Shown: positions 35,933 to 43,849 of the stretch, in pieces
Layout of the letters: each line of letters opens with the position of its first letter
How positions within the stretch are numbered: position 1 is the stretch's first letter
Assembly: GCA_014860005.1 (NCBI GenBank)
Contig: JACZKP010000124.1
Coordinates: forward strand, 26,024 to 90,023
DNA length: 64,000 nt
Reading direction: 5' to 3'
Source of the DNA: Verrucomicrobiota bacterium
GTDB lineage: Bacteria; Verrucomicrobiota; Verrucomicrobiae; Limisphaerales; UBA11358
The notes under the pieces: generated by a model
What the model was told of the DNA's origin: nothing
What the model saw: only the letters and a program-made list of their open reading frames with translations
Databases searched by the model: none
Program-made: the position numbers and the translations under genes

Positions 35933-38097
35933 ACGTAGAAACCTTCAAATACGACAACCGCATTGTCCGCGCCTTCGCGATCGCGACCGTGGTCTGGGGC
36001 CTGGTAGGCTTCAGCGCGGGGCTGTTGATCGCGTGCCAGTTGTTCTGGCCGGGACTCAATCTCGACCTGCAATACACCACGTTTGGCCGGTTGCGCCCGC
36101 TGCACACCAACGCTGTCATCTTTGCGTTCGTCGGCAACGGCATGTTCATGGGCATTTATTACTCGCTGCAACGACTTTGCAAGGCGCGCATGTACAGCGA
36201 TTTTCTGAGTTGGCTGAATTTCTGGGGCTGGCAGGCGATCATCGTTTCCGCCGCCATCACCCTGCCGCTGGGCCTCACCACGAGCAAGGAATACGCGGAA
36301 CTCGAATGGCCGGTTGACATCGCCATCGCCATTGTGTGGGTCGCATTTACGGTGAACCTGATGGGCACGATTCTGAAACGCCGCGAGAAGCACATGTATG
36401 TGGCCATCTGGTTTTACATCGCCACGGCATTCACAGTGGCGGTGCTGCACATTGTCAACTCGATGGAAATGCCCGCCGGCCCGTTCAAAAGTTACTCGAT
36501 GTACGCCGGCGTGCAGGATGCGCTCGTGCAATGGTGGTACGGCCACAACGCCGTCGCCTTCTTCCTCACCACGCCCTACCTCGGCATGATGTATTACTTT
36601 CTGCCCAAGGCGGCGAATCGTCCGGTGTTTTCCTACCGGCTCTCGATCATTCATTTTTGGGCGCTGATCTTCATCTATATCTGGGCGGGACCGCATCATC
36701 TGCTGTACACTGCGCTGCCGGATTGGGCGCAGTCACTCGGCATGGTGTTCTCGCTGATGCTCATCGCACCCAGTTGGGGCGGCATGTTGAATGGCTTGCT
36801 CACTCTGCGCGGCGCGTGGGACAAGGTGCGCCAGGACCCAATGCTCAAATTCATGGTGGTGGCCGTGACCGCTTACGGCATGGCTACGCTGGAAGGCCCG
36901 ACGCTGGCCATCAAGAGCATCAATGCGTTGTCGCATTACACGGACTGGACCATTGCGCACGTTCACACCGGCGCACTCGGTTGGAACGGATTCCTCACCT
37001 TCTCGGTGCTCTACTGGCTGTTCCCACGGCTTTACAACACGAAGCTCTGGTCCGTCAAACTCGCGAATTACCACTTCTGGATCGCGCTGTTGGGCATGAT
37101 GTTCTACGTCGTGCCAATGTATGCCAGCGGGGTCACGCAAGGGCTGATGTGGAAGCAGTTCAACGAGGACGGTTTCATGCAATATCCGAACTTCCTCGAA
37201 ACGGTGCTGCAGATCGTTCCCCTGTATAAACTCCGCGCTCTGGGCGGAGTGCTCTACATCATCGGCGCCGTGCTGATGGCGATCAACCTCTACCGCACGG
37301 CGAAGAGTGGCAAGTTCGTGCCGGAACAAGAAGCCCAGGCCGTGCCGTTCGCTCGTGAAACGGCGAAGCACGAACCCGCCCACACCGGCTGGAACAATCA
37401 CCGCTGGCTCGAAGCCAAGCCGGTTACGTTCACCGTGCTCTCGGTGGTGGCGATTGCCATCGGCGGGTTGATCGAAATCATCCCGATGTATCTCATCAAA
37501 CAGAACGTCCCCACCATTTCGGCGGTGAAACCTTACACGCCGCTGGAGGTGTTGGGTCGCGACATTTACATCCGCGAAGGTTGCGTGGGTTGTCATTCAC
37601 AGATGGTGCGGCCGTTCCGTTCGGAGACCGAGCGTTACGGCGAATACTCCAAAGCCGGGGAGTTCATTTACGACCATCCCTTCTTGTGGGGCTCAAAGCG
37701 GACCGGACCGGACCTGCACCGCATCGGCGGCAAGTATCCCGACGCGTGGCATTACAGTCACATGGACGATCCGGACTCGACCTCGCCGGGTTCGATCATG
37801 CCGAAGTATCCGTGGCTGCTCACGCAGAAGCTTGACACTTCCTCGCTGCCGTCGCGCCTTCGCGCGTTACGCAAGACCGGCGTGCCGTATCCGGCCGGAT
37901 TCGAGGATGGCGAGGCGCAGAAGGAGTTGGAGGCGCAGGCGGCTAAAATTGTCGCCAACCTCAAGACCGGCATGATCACCGCGGAGGCCGACCGGGAGAT
38001 CATCGCGTTGATCGCCTACCTGCAACGGCTTGGCACGGATATCAAGGCTGTGCCCGCCACCAATTCTGCGCCGGCCTCTGCGGCGGCCAATCCATAA
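35929..38097 (+). CDS. ccoNO: Fused cbb3 oxidase subunits I and II (CcoN-CcoO)
   Basis: Catalytic and membrane cytochrome c subunits in one 722-residue chain. Residues 1 to about 470 are CcoN: twelve helices with FGRLRPLHTNAVIFAFVGN, WWYGHNAVAFFLT, AGPHHLLYTALPDW and HVHTGALGWNGFL, including the haem and copper His ligands. After a soluble linker, a further helix (residues ~490-510) and the CcoO haem domain follow, with GCVGCHSQMVRPFRSE (CxxCH at 552-556) and a distal Met in GSIMPKYPWLL. Separate genes are the norm in Proteobacteria; fusions are known elsewhere, for example in Bacteroidetes. It is preceded by ccoS with a four-base overlap. Confidence 0.95.
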   Translation: MNVETFKYDNRIVRAFAIATVVWGLVGFSAGLLIACQLFWPGLNLDLQYTTFGRLRPLHTNAVIFAFVGNGMFMGIYYSLQRLCKARMYSDFLSWLNFWGWQAIIVSAAITLPLGLTTSKEYAELEWPVDIAIAIVWVAFTVNLMGTILKRREKHMYVAIWFYIATAFTVAVLHIVNSMEMPAGPFKSYSMYAGVQDALVQWWYGHNAVAFFLTTPYLGMMYYFLPKAANRPVFSYRLSIIHFWALIFIYIWAGPHHLLYTALPDWAQSLGMVFSLMLIAPSWGGMLNGLLTLRGAWDKVRQDPMLKFMVVAVTAYGMATLEGPTLAIKSINALSHYTDWTIAHVHTGALGWNGFLTFSVLYWLFPRLYNTKLWSVKLANYHFWIALLGMMFYVVPMYASGVTQGLMWKQFNEDGFMQYPNFLETVLQIVPLYKLRALGGVLYIIGAVLMAINLYRTAKSGKFVPEQEAQAVPFARETAKHEPAHTGWNNHRWLEAKPVTFTVLSVVAIAIGGLIEIIPMYLIKQNVPTISAVKPYTPLEVLGRDIYIREGCVGCHSQMVRPFRSETERYGEYSKAGEFIYDHPFLWGSKRTGPDLHRIGGKYPDAWHYSHMDDPDSTSPGSIMPKYPWLLTQKLDTSSLPSRLRALRKTGVPYPAGFEDGEAQKELEAQAAKIVANLKTGMITAEADREIIALIAYLQRLGTDIKAVPATNSAPASAAANP

Positions 38098-38110
38098 AGA
38101 GGAACCTGCC

Positions 38111-38329
38111 ATGATCAAAAACGTTGTGGAACACATCGGTGGCGTGGGTATCTACGGAGTCGTCTCCATTTGCATCTTCTTCGCCTTCTTTGTCGGCATG
38201 CTCATCTGGGCGGCCCGGCTGAAGAAAAACTATTTGAACTCGATGCGCGAACTGCCGCTCGACGGCGGCGAGGTCGTACCCGAATCCAAACTCCCCTCTC
38301 AACCGACAACTGACTCGCACCATGAATGA
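38111..38329 (+). CDS. ccoQ: CcoQ-like small membrane subunit of cbb3 oxidase
   Basis: A 72-residue protein with one helix (GVVSICIFFAFFVGMLIWAARLKKNYLNSM) and a polar tail. Size, position between ccoNO and ccoP and the basic run just after the helix fit CcoQ/FixQ, which stabilises the complex. A GAGGA ribosome site lies just upstream of ATG 38111. The end overlaps ccoP by eight bases. Sequence similarity to CcoQ is limited, as usual for this family. Confidence 0.7.
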   Translation: MIKNVVEHIGGVGIYGVVSICIFFAFFVGMLIWAARLKKNYLNSMRELPLDGGEVVPESKLPSQPTTDSHHE

Positions 38330-38909
38330 CCAAAATGATCCGCTGTTGATGGACCACGAGGCCGACGGCATTCGTGAACTGGACAACAAACTGCCCCGCT
38401 GGTGGGTGTGGTTGTTCTATCTGACCATCATTTATTCGGTGATCTACCTGCTCTACTACCATGTCTTCGCCGTGGGCGACCTCATGGTGGCTGAATACGA
38501 GAAGGAGTTCAAAGCCGGCGAAGCCATCAAGTCCGCAGCGATGATGAAATTCGAGCAGAACCTGGCCGCCTTGGACCCCTTCACCGACGCCGGGGTGCTG
38601 GAGGGCGGCAAGGATACCTACACCAAACTTTGCGCCCCGTGTCATCGCCCGGATGGCGGTGGACTCGTTGGTCCGAACCTGACCGACGACTACTGGATTC
38701 ACGGTTCAAACTATGTGGACACGGTAAAAACCATCTGGAACGGCATCCCCGAAAAAGGCATGGTGCAGTGGAAAGGCGTGTTGAAGCCGTCGGAAATCAC
38801 GGCGGTGGCGAGCTACATTTACACGTTGCGCGGCGCGACACTCGAAACGCCGGGCAAGCCGCCGGAGAATCTCGCACCCGTGGATACCGGTCCGAGTATT
38901 TACGAGTGA
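38322..38909 (+). CDS. ccoP: cbb3 oxidase subunit III, single-haem form
   Basis: A 195-residue membrane-bound cytochrome c that passes electrons to the CcoO/CcoN core. The N-terminus (ADGIRELDNKLPRWWVWLFY) is the FixP_N domain with one helix (FYLTIIYSVIYLLYYHVFA). Only one haem site is present, LCAPCHRPDGGGLVGPNLTD, followed by GMVQWKGVLKPSEI; canonical CcoP has two CxxCH motifs and about 300 residues. This is therefore a short, mono-haem version. It overlaps ccoQ and closes the structural genes; a 258-base repeat-rich gap follows. Confidence 0.92.
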   Translation: MNDQNDPLLMDHEADGIRELDNKLPRWWVWLFYLTIIYSVIYLLYYHVFAVGDLMVAEYEKEFKAGEAIKSAAMMKFEQNLAALDPFTDAGVLEGGKDTYTKLCAPCHRPDGGGLVGPNLTDDYWIHGSNYVDTVKTIWNGIPEKGMVQWKGVLKPSEITAVASYIYTLRGATLETPGKPPENLAPVDTGPSIYE

Positions 38910-38957
38910 TTCGACCAAACCATGAAGTTCTCAATGCTTGGTGGGCAACGAATGTCA

Positions 38958-39102
38958 GCATCCGCGGTGCGGATGCGGTTATCCTGCGGTTCTTCGCAGG
39001 CTTTGCCGTGCCATCGGCTAGCGTCGCTCAACGGAGCGCGGACCGCTGAGTCCGCGAATTGCCGTGGCTTGGAAATGGTTGCGCGGACAAAGCTGTCCAC
39101 GC
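38958..39102. repeat. Array of four palindromes between ccoP and ccoG
   Basis: Four hairpins occur in 145 bases of the otherwise empty 38910-39167 gap: GCATCCGC/GCGGATGC (38958-38976), CCTGCG/CGCAGG (38983-39000), CGCGGAC/GTCCGCG (39037-39056), and a near-perfect GCGCGGAC/GTCCACGC (39081-39102). The last two share the GCGGAC core and are flanked by GGAGCG and CGCTCC, so they look like members of one REP-like family. No coding sense is present. Confidence 0.5.
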
Positions 39103-39167
39103 TCCTTTCGTTGCGACTGCGGCATGTTGCCTGATTGCCTTGAACGACCCTTCACGAAACACGCGCG

Positions 39168-40673
39168 GTGAATACCGACCCTCAAGGACCCAAGCCTGAA
39201 ACCACGCCTCCGCACGAGGAAGTGGTGAAGCCGGTTGACTGGAAGGATTTCCGCGATCATCTCGGCACGGCGGACCAGGAAGGGCATCGCGTCTGGCTCT
39301 ATCCGCGCAAGCCGCATGGCCGGTTCACCCGCGCCCGCACGTGGTTGAGCTGGGTGTTGCTGGCCGTCATGTTCATCGGCCCGTTCATCCGGATCAATGG
39401 CAACCCCCTGCTGCTGCTCAACTTCGTCGAGCGCAGGTTTGTCATTCTGGGCCAGGTATTCTGGCCGCAGGACATGATCCTCTCTGCCGTGACGCTGTTG
39501 ATCTTCATCACCGGCATCATTGTCTTCACGGCGGCGTTTGGGCGGTTATGGTGCGGCTGGACCTGCCCCCAAACCGTGCTGATGGAAATGGTTTTTCGGA
39601 AGATCGAATACTTCATCGAAGGCGATGCCCCGGCCCAGCGTATTCTGAACCGGGCGCCCTGGACTGCGGCCAAGTTTGCCAAGAAGCTCGCCAAGCACGC
39701 CATTTTCTTCGTTCTTTCTTTCGTCGTCGGCAACACCCTGCTCGCCTACATCATTGGGACGGAGCAGTTGTATCAGATCGTCACGGACAATCCGATGAAC
39801 CATCTCGTGGGGCTCACCTTCATGATCCTGTTCACGCTGTTGTTCTATGGCATATTTGCGCGCTTCCGCGAACAGGCCTGCACCTTTATCTGTCCCTATG
39901 GCCGGTTCATGTCCACGTTGCTCGATGAAAACACCATTGTCGTCGCCTACGATCACAAGCGCGGTGAACAGCGCGGCACCTTGGGTAGCCGCCGACGTAA
40001 GGAGGCGGAATCGGTCTCAGTCTTCCAGACTCCGCTTCCTCACGTCGGCGGTTACGGCGATTGCGTGGACTGTCATCAGTGCGTGAATGTCTGCCCCACG
40101 GGCATTGACATCCGGGACGGCACCCAGATGGAGTGCGTGCATTGCACCGCCTGCATTGACGCCTGCGACAACGTCATGGACAAGATCCGCCGTCCGCGTG
40201 GCCTCATCCGCTACGCTTCGCTCAATGGCATCGAGCGTGGCGAACCGCTGCGCGTCACGCCGCGGCTGGTGGGTTATGCCGTATTGCTGCTGGCGCTCAT
40301 TGGCCTCTGGGGTTTTCTTGTCTTCACGCGGGCGGACGTGGAGGCCACGTTCCTGCGGGCACAGGGCGCCCTGTTTCAGCAGATGCCCGACGGCCGGTTC
40401 AGCAATCTCTACACCGTCAAAGTCGTGAACAAGACCAGCCGGGAAATGCCCATTGAACTCAAGCTGGAGAATGCCACGGGCAGCTTGCAGGTCATGGGTC
40501 GCGAATTCGTTGTGCCACCGGAAAAACTTGCCGAGACTTCCGTGCTTATCGAACTGGAGCGAAACCAAATGCAGCCCGGCAAGACGCCGCTGGTGGTGGG
40601 CGTCTATTCCGGCGGACGCAAAATCGAAACACTCAAAACCGTGTTCATCGGCCCGCGCGATGACACACGGTGA
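39168..40673 (+). CDS. ccoG: Cytochrome c oxidase accessory protein CcoG
   Basis: A 501-residue membrane-bound iron-sulfur protein needed for copper handling in cbb3 assembly. Helices include WLSWVLLAVMFIGPFI and the GRLWCGWTCPQTVLMEMVF block with its cysteine pair. Two 4Fe-4S clusters are predicted from CVDCHQCVNVCPTGID and CVHCTACIDACDNVMDKI. The C-terminal ~110 residues form the immunoglobulin-like FixG_C domain. A GTG at 39168 gives the family start. It follows the palindrome array and precedes ccoH by 18 bases. Confidence 0.95.
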   Translation: MNTDPQGPKPETTPPHEEVVKPVDWKDFRDHLGTADQEGHRVWLYPRKPHGRFTRARTWLSWVLLAVMFIGPFIRINGNPLLLLNFVERRFVILGQVFWPQDMILSAVTLLIFITGIIVFTAAFGRLWCGWTCPQTVLMEMVFRKIEYFIEGDAPAQRILNRAPWTAAKFAKKLAKHAIFFVLSFVVGNTLLAYIIGTEQLYQIVTDNPMNHLVGLTFMILFTLLFYGIFARFREQACTFICPYGRFMSTLLDENTIVVAYDHKRGEQRGTLGSRRRKEAESVSVFQTPLPHVGGYGDCVDCHQCVNVCPTGIDIRDGTQMECVHCTACIDACDNVMDKIRRPRGLIRYASLNGIERGEPLRVTPRLVGYAVLLLALIGLWGFLVFTRADVEATFLRAQGALFQQMPDGRFSNLYTVKVVNKTSREMPIELKLENATGSLQVMGREFVVPPEKLAETSVLIELERNQMQPGKTPLVVGVYSGGRKIETLKTVFIGPRDDTR

Positions 40674-40691
40674 TTCCCCAATGCATCCAAT

Positions 40692-41162
40692 ATGAAAATC
40701 TCCCGCAATCCCTGGCCCTTTGGCATTATGCTCGCCCTCGGCTTGTTCGCCGCCGGCACGCTCGCGCTCATTGTCATCGCCTCCTCCCAGAAAGTGGACC
40801 TGGTTTCAGCGGACTATTACGAACAGGAAATCCAGTTCCAGAGTCAGCTCGACCGCCTCAACCGCACCGCGCCGTTTGGCGATGATGTCAAGATTGCCTA
40901 CGATGCTGCCACGCGCCGGATAACTATTTCCCTGCCGGCCGAGCACGCCAACCCGGACACCGCCGGCCGCATTCACCTCTATCGCCCGTCCACAACGGGG
41001 ATGGATCGGGAACTGGCGTTGGACCTCGACGCCGCTGGCGGTCAGAGCGTGGATGCCGCCGCGTTGCTGCCCGGACTGTGGAAGGTTCGCGTCCACTGGA
41101 CCGCCCGGAATCAGGAATACTTCGCTGATCGCAGTGTGATGGTGGGCGGCACGGGCAGTTAA
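40692..41162 (+). CDS. ccoH: FixH-family protein (CcoH)
   Basis: A 156-residue protein with one N-terminal helix (NPWPFGIMLALGLFAAGTLALIVIASSQKVDLV) and a periplasmic beta domain containing DYYEQEIQFQSQLDRLNR and AALLPGLWKVRVHWTARNQEYF. These match FixH/CcoH, an assembly partner of CcoP and CcoI. It lies 18 bases after ccoG and 21 bases before the TauE/SafE gene, so all three are probably cotranscribed. Confidence 0.88.
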   Translation: MKISRNPWPFGIMLALGLFAAGTLALIVIASSQKVDLVSADYYEQEIQFQSQLDRLNRTAPFGDDVKIAYDAATRRITISLPAEHANPDTAGRIHLYRPSTTGMDRELALDLDAAGGQSVDAAALLPGLWKVRVHWTARNQEYFADRSVMVGGTGS

Positions 41163-41183
41163 ACCGCGCTTCATTCTCGAACC

Positions 41184-41870
41184 ATGGAACTCTGGACCGC
41201 ATTCGCACTTGGGCTGGTTGGCAGCCTGCATTGCGCGGGCATGTGCGGCCCGCTGGCGCTCGCGCTGCCACCCACGGGCCACTCGGCGGCGAGCTATGCG
41301 TTTGGCCGCGTCGCCTACAACCTGGGCCGCGTGGTCACCTACTGTGTGCTCGGACTCATCTTCGGGCTGATCGGCAAAACGCTGTTGCTTGCGGGCGTTC
41401 AGCGCTGGCTGTCCATCGCGCTTGGTGTAACCCTCCTTGTCGGGCTGTTTGTCTCGCGCCGGCTGGCCTTGTGGCAGCCTGTGATTGCGCTCGTGGATCA
41501 ACTCAAATCCCGGATGGCCGGGCTGCTCCGGCGGCGCTCCTTTGACGCGCTGCTGGTGCTCGGCTTGCTGAACGGCCTGCTCCCGTGCGGACTGGTTTAT
41601 GTGGCCTGCGCCGGCGCGACCGCCACGGGCGATCTGTTCAAAGGCTCACTCTACATGCTGGCCTTCGGTTTGGGCACCGTGCCCATGATGCTGGCGATCA
41701 GTCTTTCCGGAAAACTCGTGCCGTTCTCCCTGCGACTGAAACTGCTCAAAGCTGTGCCCGTGGCGGTGTTCTTGTTGGCGGCCTTGCTGATTCTCCGCGG
41801 CATGGAACTCGGCATCCCCTATGTAAGTCCGGTGTTGTCAGGCAACGATGTAAGTTGCTGTGATCATTGA
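41184..41870 (+). CDS. TauE/SafE-like membrane protein of cbb3 loci
   Basis: A 228-residue polytopic protein of about six helices with GLVGSLHCAGMCGPLALALP near the N-terminus and LLNGLLPCGLVYVACAGA in the second half. Both conserved Cys-containing repeats (C-x3-C and PCG) are typical of the SafE/CcdA-like proteins that follow ccoGHI in many genomes and are suggested to help copper or electron transfer. The chain ends in SCCDH, a possible metal-binding tail. It is the last gene of the cbb3 group. Confidence 0.85.
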   Translation: MELWTAFALGLVGSLHCAGMCGPLALALPPTGHSAASYAFGRVAYNLGRVVTYCVLGLIFGLIGKTLLLAGVQRWLSIALGVTLLVGLFVSRRLALWQPVIALVDQLKSRMAGLLRRRSFDALLVLGLLNGLLPCGLVYVACAGATATGDLFKGSLYMLAFGLGTVPMMLAISLSGKLVPFSLRLKLLKAVPVAVFLLAALLILRGMELGIPYVSPVLSGNDVSCCDH

Positions 41871-41934
41871 GCGACCCGGTATTCAATGCGGCAGACTGTG
41901 CCGACACATGGCGCGAATAAGTTACAGAGGAGCT

Positions 41935-41955
41935 TTCCCAAGTCACGCTTGGGAA
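41935..41955. terminator. Possible hairpin between convergent genes
   Basis: TTCCCAAG and CTTGGGAA form an eight-base stem with the loop TCACG in the 88-base gap between the TauE/SafE gene and the convergent pseudopilin gene. There is no T-run on either side, so a rho-independent role is unsure; it may serve both genes as a simple stem-loop. Confidence 0.4.
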
Positions 41956-41958
41956 GAT

Positions 41959-42768
41959 TCAATAGTATGTCGCGTCGGTGGAGTAAGCGCGCACGACTCC
42001 GATTGCGTTATTGGCGGGGTTCAAGTTTGGCACATCAAATTGTTTTGTCGGCTTCCAATTCACGCGACCATCGCCGAAAAGCTGGTTCAATCCGGAGAAA
42101 GCCGCCGGGGCACGATCGGTATTGATGCCGGGATGTTTGCCGTGATTGTAACTCCACGAATCATCCACGTGCCAGTGTGAAAGTAGATCGCTCATCAGCA
42201 AACGGTCGGAGGCGAGTTCCTTCACCGTGAGATCCTGGGGTCGGGAGGCCGAATTGGAATGCCAGCGATCCACCCGGCCAAAGTAGGAATAGGTGCTGTT
42301 GAACCACCCCCAGGCTTGAATCACTGACGCCACGTCCGCAGGAATTGGCGCCGGCGGACTCGGACACCACCAGATTCCGCCCACGTCCGCGCCTGTTGGC
42401 GTGGGATTGACTCCGGGAATGTAAGGCGCCAGCGCTTCCAACGTGTAGTAACTCACACCCGGCACGTTCCGCATCGTCACCGTTCCGGGATGGCGGTAAA
42501 TGCCGGATGTGGCGCGCGTCTCCAACACCACGCCGTGATTGTCGTTGGCGTAAAGCGTGTGCGAAATCCCGAATTGCCGCAGGTTGGAAATACACTTGGT
42601 TCGCTTGCCTTTCTCCTTGGCCGTTGACAAGGCCGGCAAGAGCAGCGCGGCCAGGACAGCGATAATGGCAATGACCACCAGAAGTTCAATCAGCGTAAAA
42701 CCGTGAGCAATCCGCCGAGTTCGGCTCCGACTCGACAACTTGGAATTCCATGCGTCCATGGGCCACAA
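41959..42768 (-). CDS. Type II secretion pseudopilin-like protein (prepilin N-terminal motif)
   Basis: A 269-residue protein whose N-terminus carries the prepilin cleavage/methylation motif: [20 protein letters not shown] then [18 protein letters not shown]. After the helix come [28 protein letters not shown] and LFGDGRVNW, the X-DG pattern of the very large family of such proteins in Verrucomicrobia, Planctomycetes and Lentisphaerae. They are exported and assembled or displayed; their role is largely unknown. ATG at 42768 or 42759 may be the start. No secretion machinery genes are adjacent. Confidence 0.88.
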   Translation of the reverse strand: MWPMDAWNSKLSSRSRTRRIAHGFTLIELLVVIAIIAVLAALLLPALSTAKEKGKRTKCISNLRQFGISHTLYANDNHGVVLETRATSGIYRHPGTVTMRNVPGVSYYTLEALAPYIPGVNPTPTGADVGGIWWCPSPPAPIPADVASVIQAWGWFNSTYSYFGRVDRWHSNSASRPQDLTVKELASDRLLMSDLLSHWHVDDSWSYNHGKHPGINTDRAPAAFSGLNQLFGDGRVNWKPTKQFDVPNLNPANNAIGVVRAYSTDATYY

Positions 42769-42975
42769 AATCTGTTGGTGTTACTTTGTTCCGGCGCATG
42801 AATTTGTCAACTCGGCAACTGCCAAGAAACTGTGCGACGCGAGCAACTGGGAATTCCTGCGGGAATCGCGAGGGACCTAACGGGCGTTACCCAAGCGAGC
42901 GAACAACCGCTTTACTATCCCATCTCCACTCAGTTTTTTCGTGTATTCTGCGCATCCTGCGGTTAAATCCTCAGC

Positions 42976-43839
42976 ATGTCTGAACATCGCATTGGCATCA
43001 TCGGCGGCAGCGGGCTTTACAGTATCGAAGGCTTCACGAACCAGAAATGGGTGAAGATCAAAACGCCCTTCGGCCCGCCGTCGGATGCGTTGCTCACCGG
43101 GAGACTCGCCGGTCGCGACGTCGTTTTTCTTCCGCGCCACGCGCGGGGCCATCGCCTCCTGCCGGGCGAATTGAATCATCGCGCCAATATCTGGGCCATG
43201 AAGAAACTCGGGGTTGCGTGGATCATCAGTGTCAGTGCCGTCGGGTCGCTCCAGAAGAAATATCATCCGTGCGACATCGTGCTCATTGATCAGTTCCTTG
43301 ACCGGACCAAGCGCGACTTCGAGCACAGTTTTTTTGGACGCGGCATCGTAGCGCACGTGGCGTTTGCCCATCCCATTGCCGAGGAACTGCGCGGGTTGCT
43401 GCTCAAGGCGGCTCGCGCCTGCCGGGCCAAGGCGCATGATGGCGGCACTTACGTGAACATGGAGGGGCCGGCCTTCAGCACGCGCGCCGAATCGCTCACC
43501 AACCACAAGCTGGGCTACGATGTTATCGGCATGACGAATCTCGGCGAGGCCAAGTGCGCCCGCGAAACGGAGATCGCCTACGCCACGCTCGCCATGGTCA
43601 CCGATTACGATTGCTGGAACGAAGAACACGACCACGTCACGGTGGAAATGATCATCGCCAACTTGATGAAAAATGCCGCGACGGCGAAGGCCATTATTCA
43701 ACACGTCATTCCGCAAATTCCGGCTCAGCCCGATTGGCCCTGCCACCACGCCTTGCGCAACGCGATCATGACGGAGAAGAAACTCTGGCCGGCAAGAACC
43801 AAACGGGAACTCGCGCCATTGCTGGCAAAATATTCCTGA
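42976..43839 (+). CDS. mtnP: S-methyl-5'-thioadenosine phosphorylase
   Basis: Splits methylthioadenosine, a by-product of polyamine synthesis, to adenine and methylthioribose-1-phosphate. The 287 residues match the PNP/MTAP family: GIIGGSGLYSIEGF, FLPRHARGHRLLPGELNHRA, ISVSAVGSL, GGTYVNMEGPAFSTRAES and VIGMTNLGEAKCARE. Length is normal. It is convergent with the unknown gene at 43850, with only ten bases between stops. Confidence 0.94.
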   Translation: MSEHRIGIIGGSGLYSIEGFTNQKWVKIKTPFGPPSDALLTGRLAGRDVVFLPRHARGHRLLPGELNHRANIWAMKKLGVAWIISVSAVGSLQKKYHPCDIVLIDQFLDRTKRDFEHSFFGRGIVAHVAFAHPIAEELRGLLLKAARACRAKAHDGGTYVNMEGPAFSTRAESLTNHKLGYDVIGMTNLGEAKCARETEIAYATLAMVTDYDCWNEEHDHVTVEMIIANLMKNAATAKAIIQHVIPQIPAQPDWPCHHALRNAIMTEKKLWPARTKRELAPLLAKYS

Positions 43840-43849
43840 GCGGAACGTG

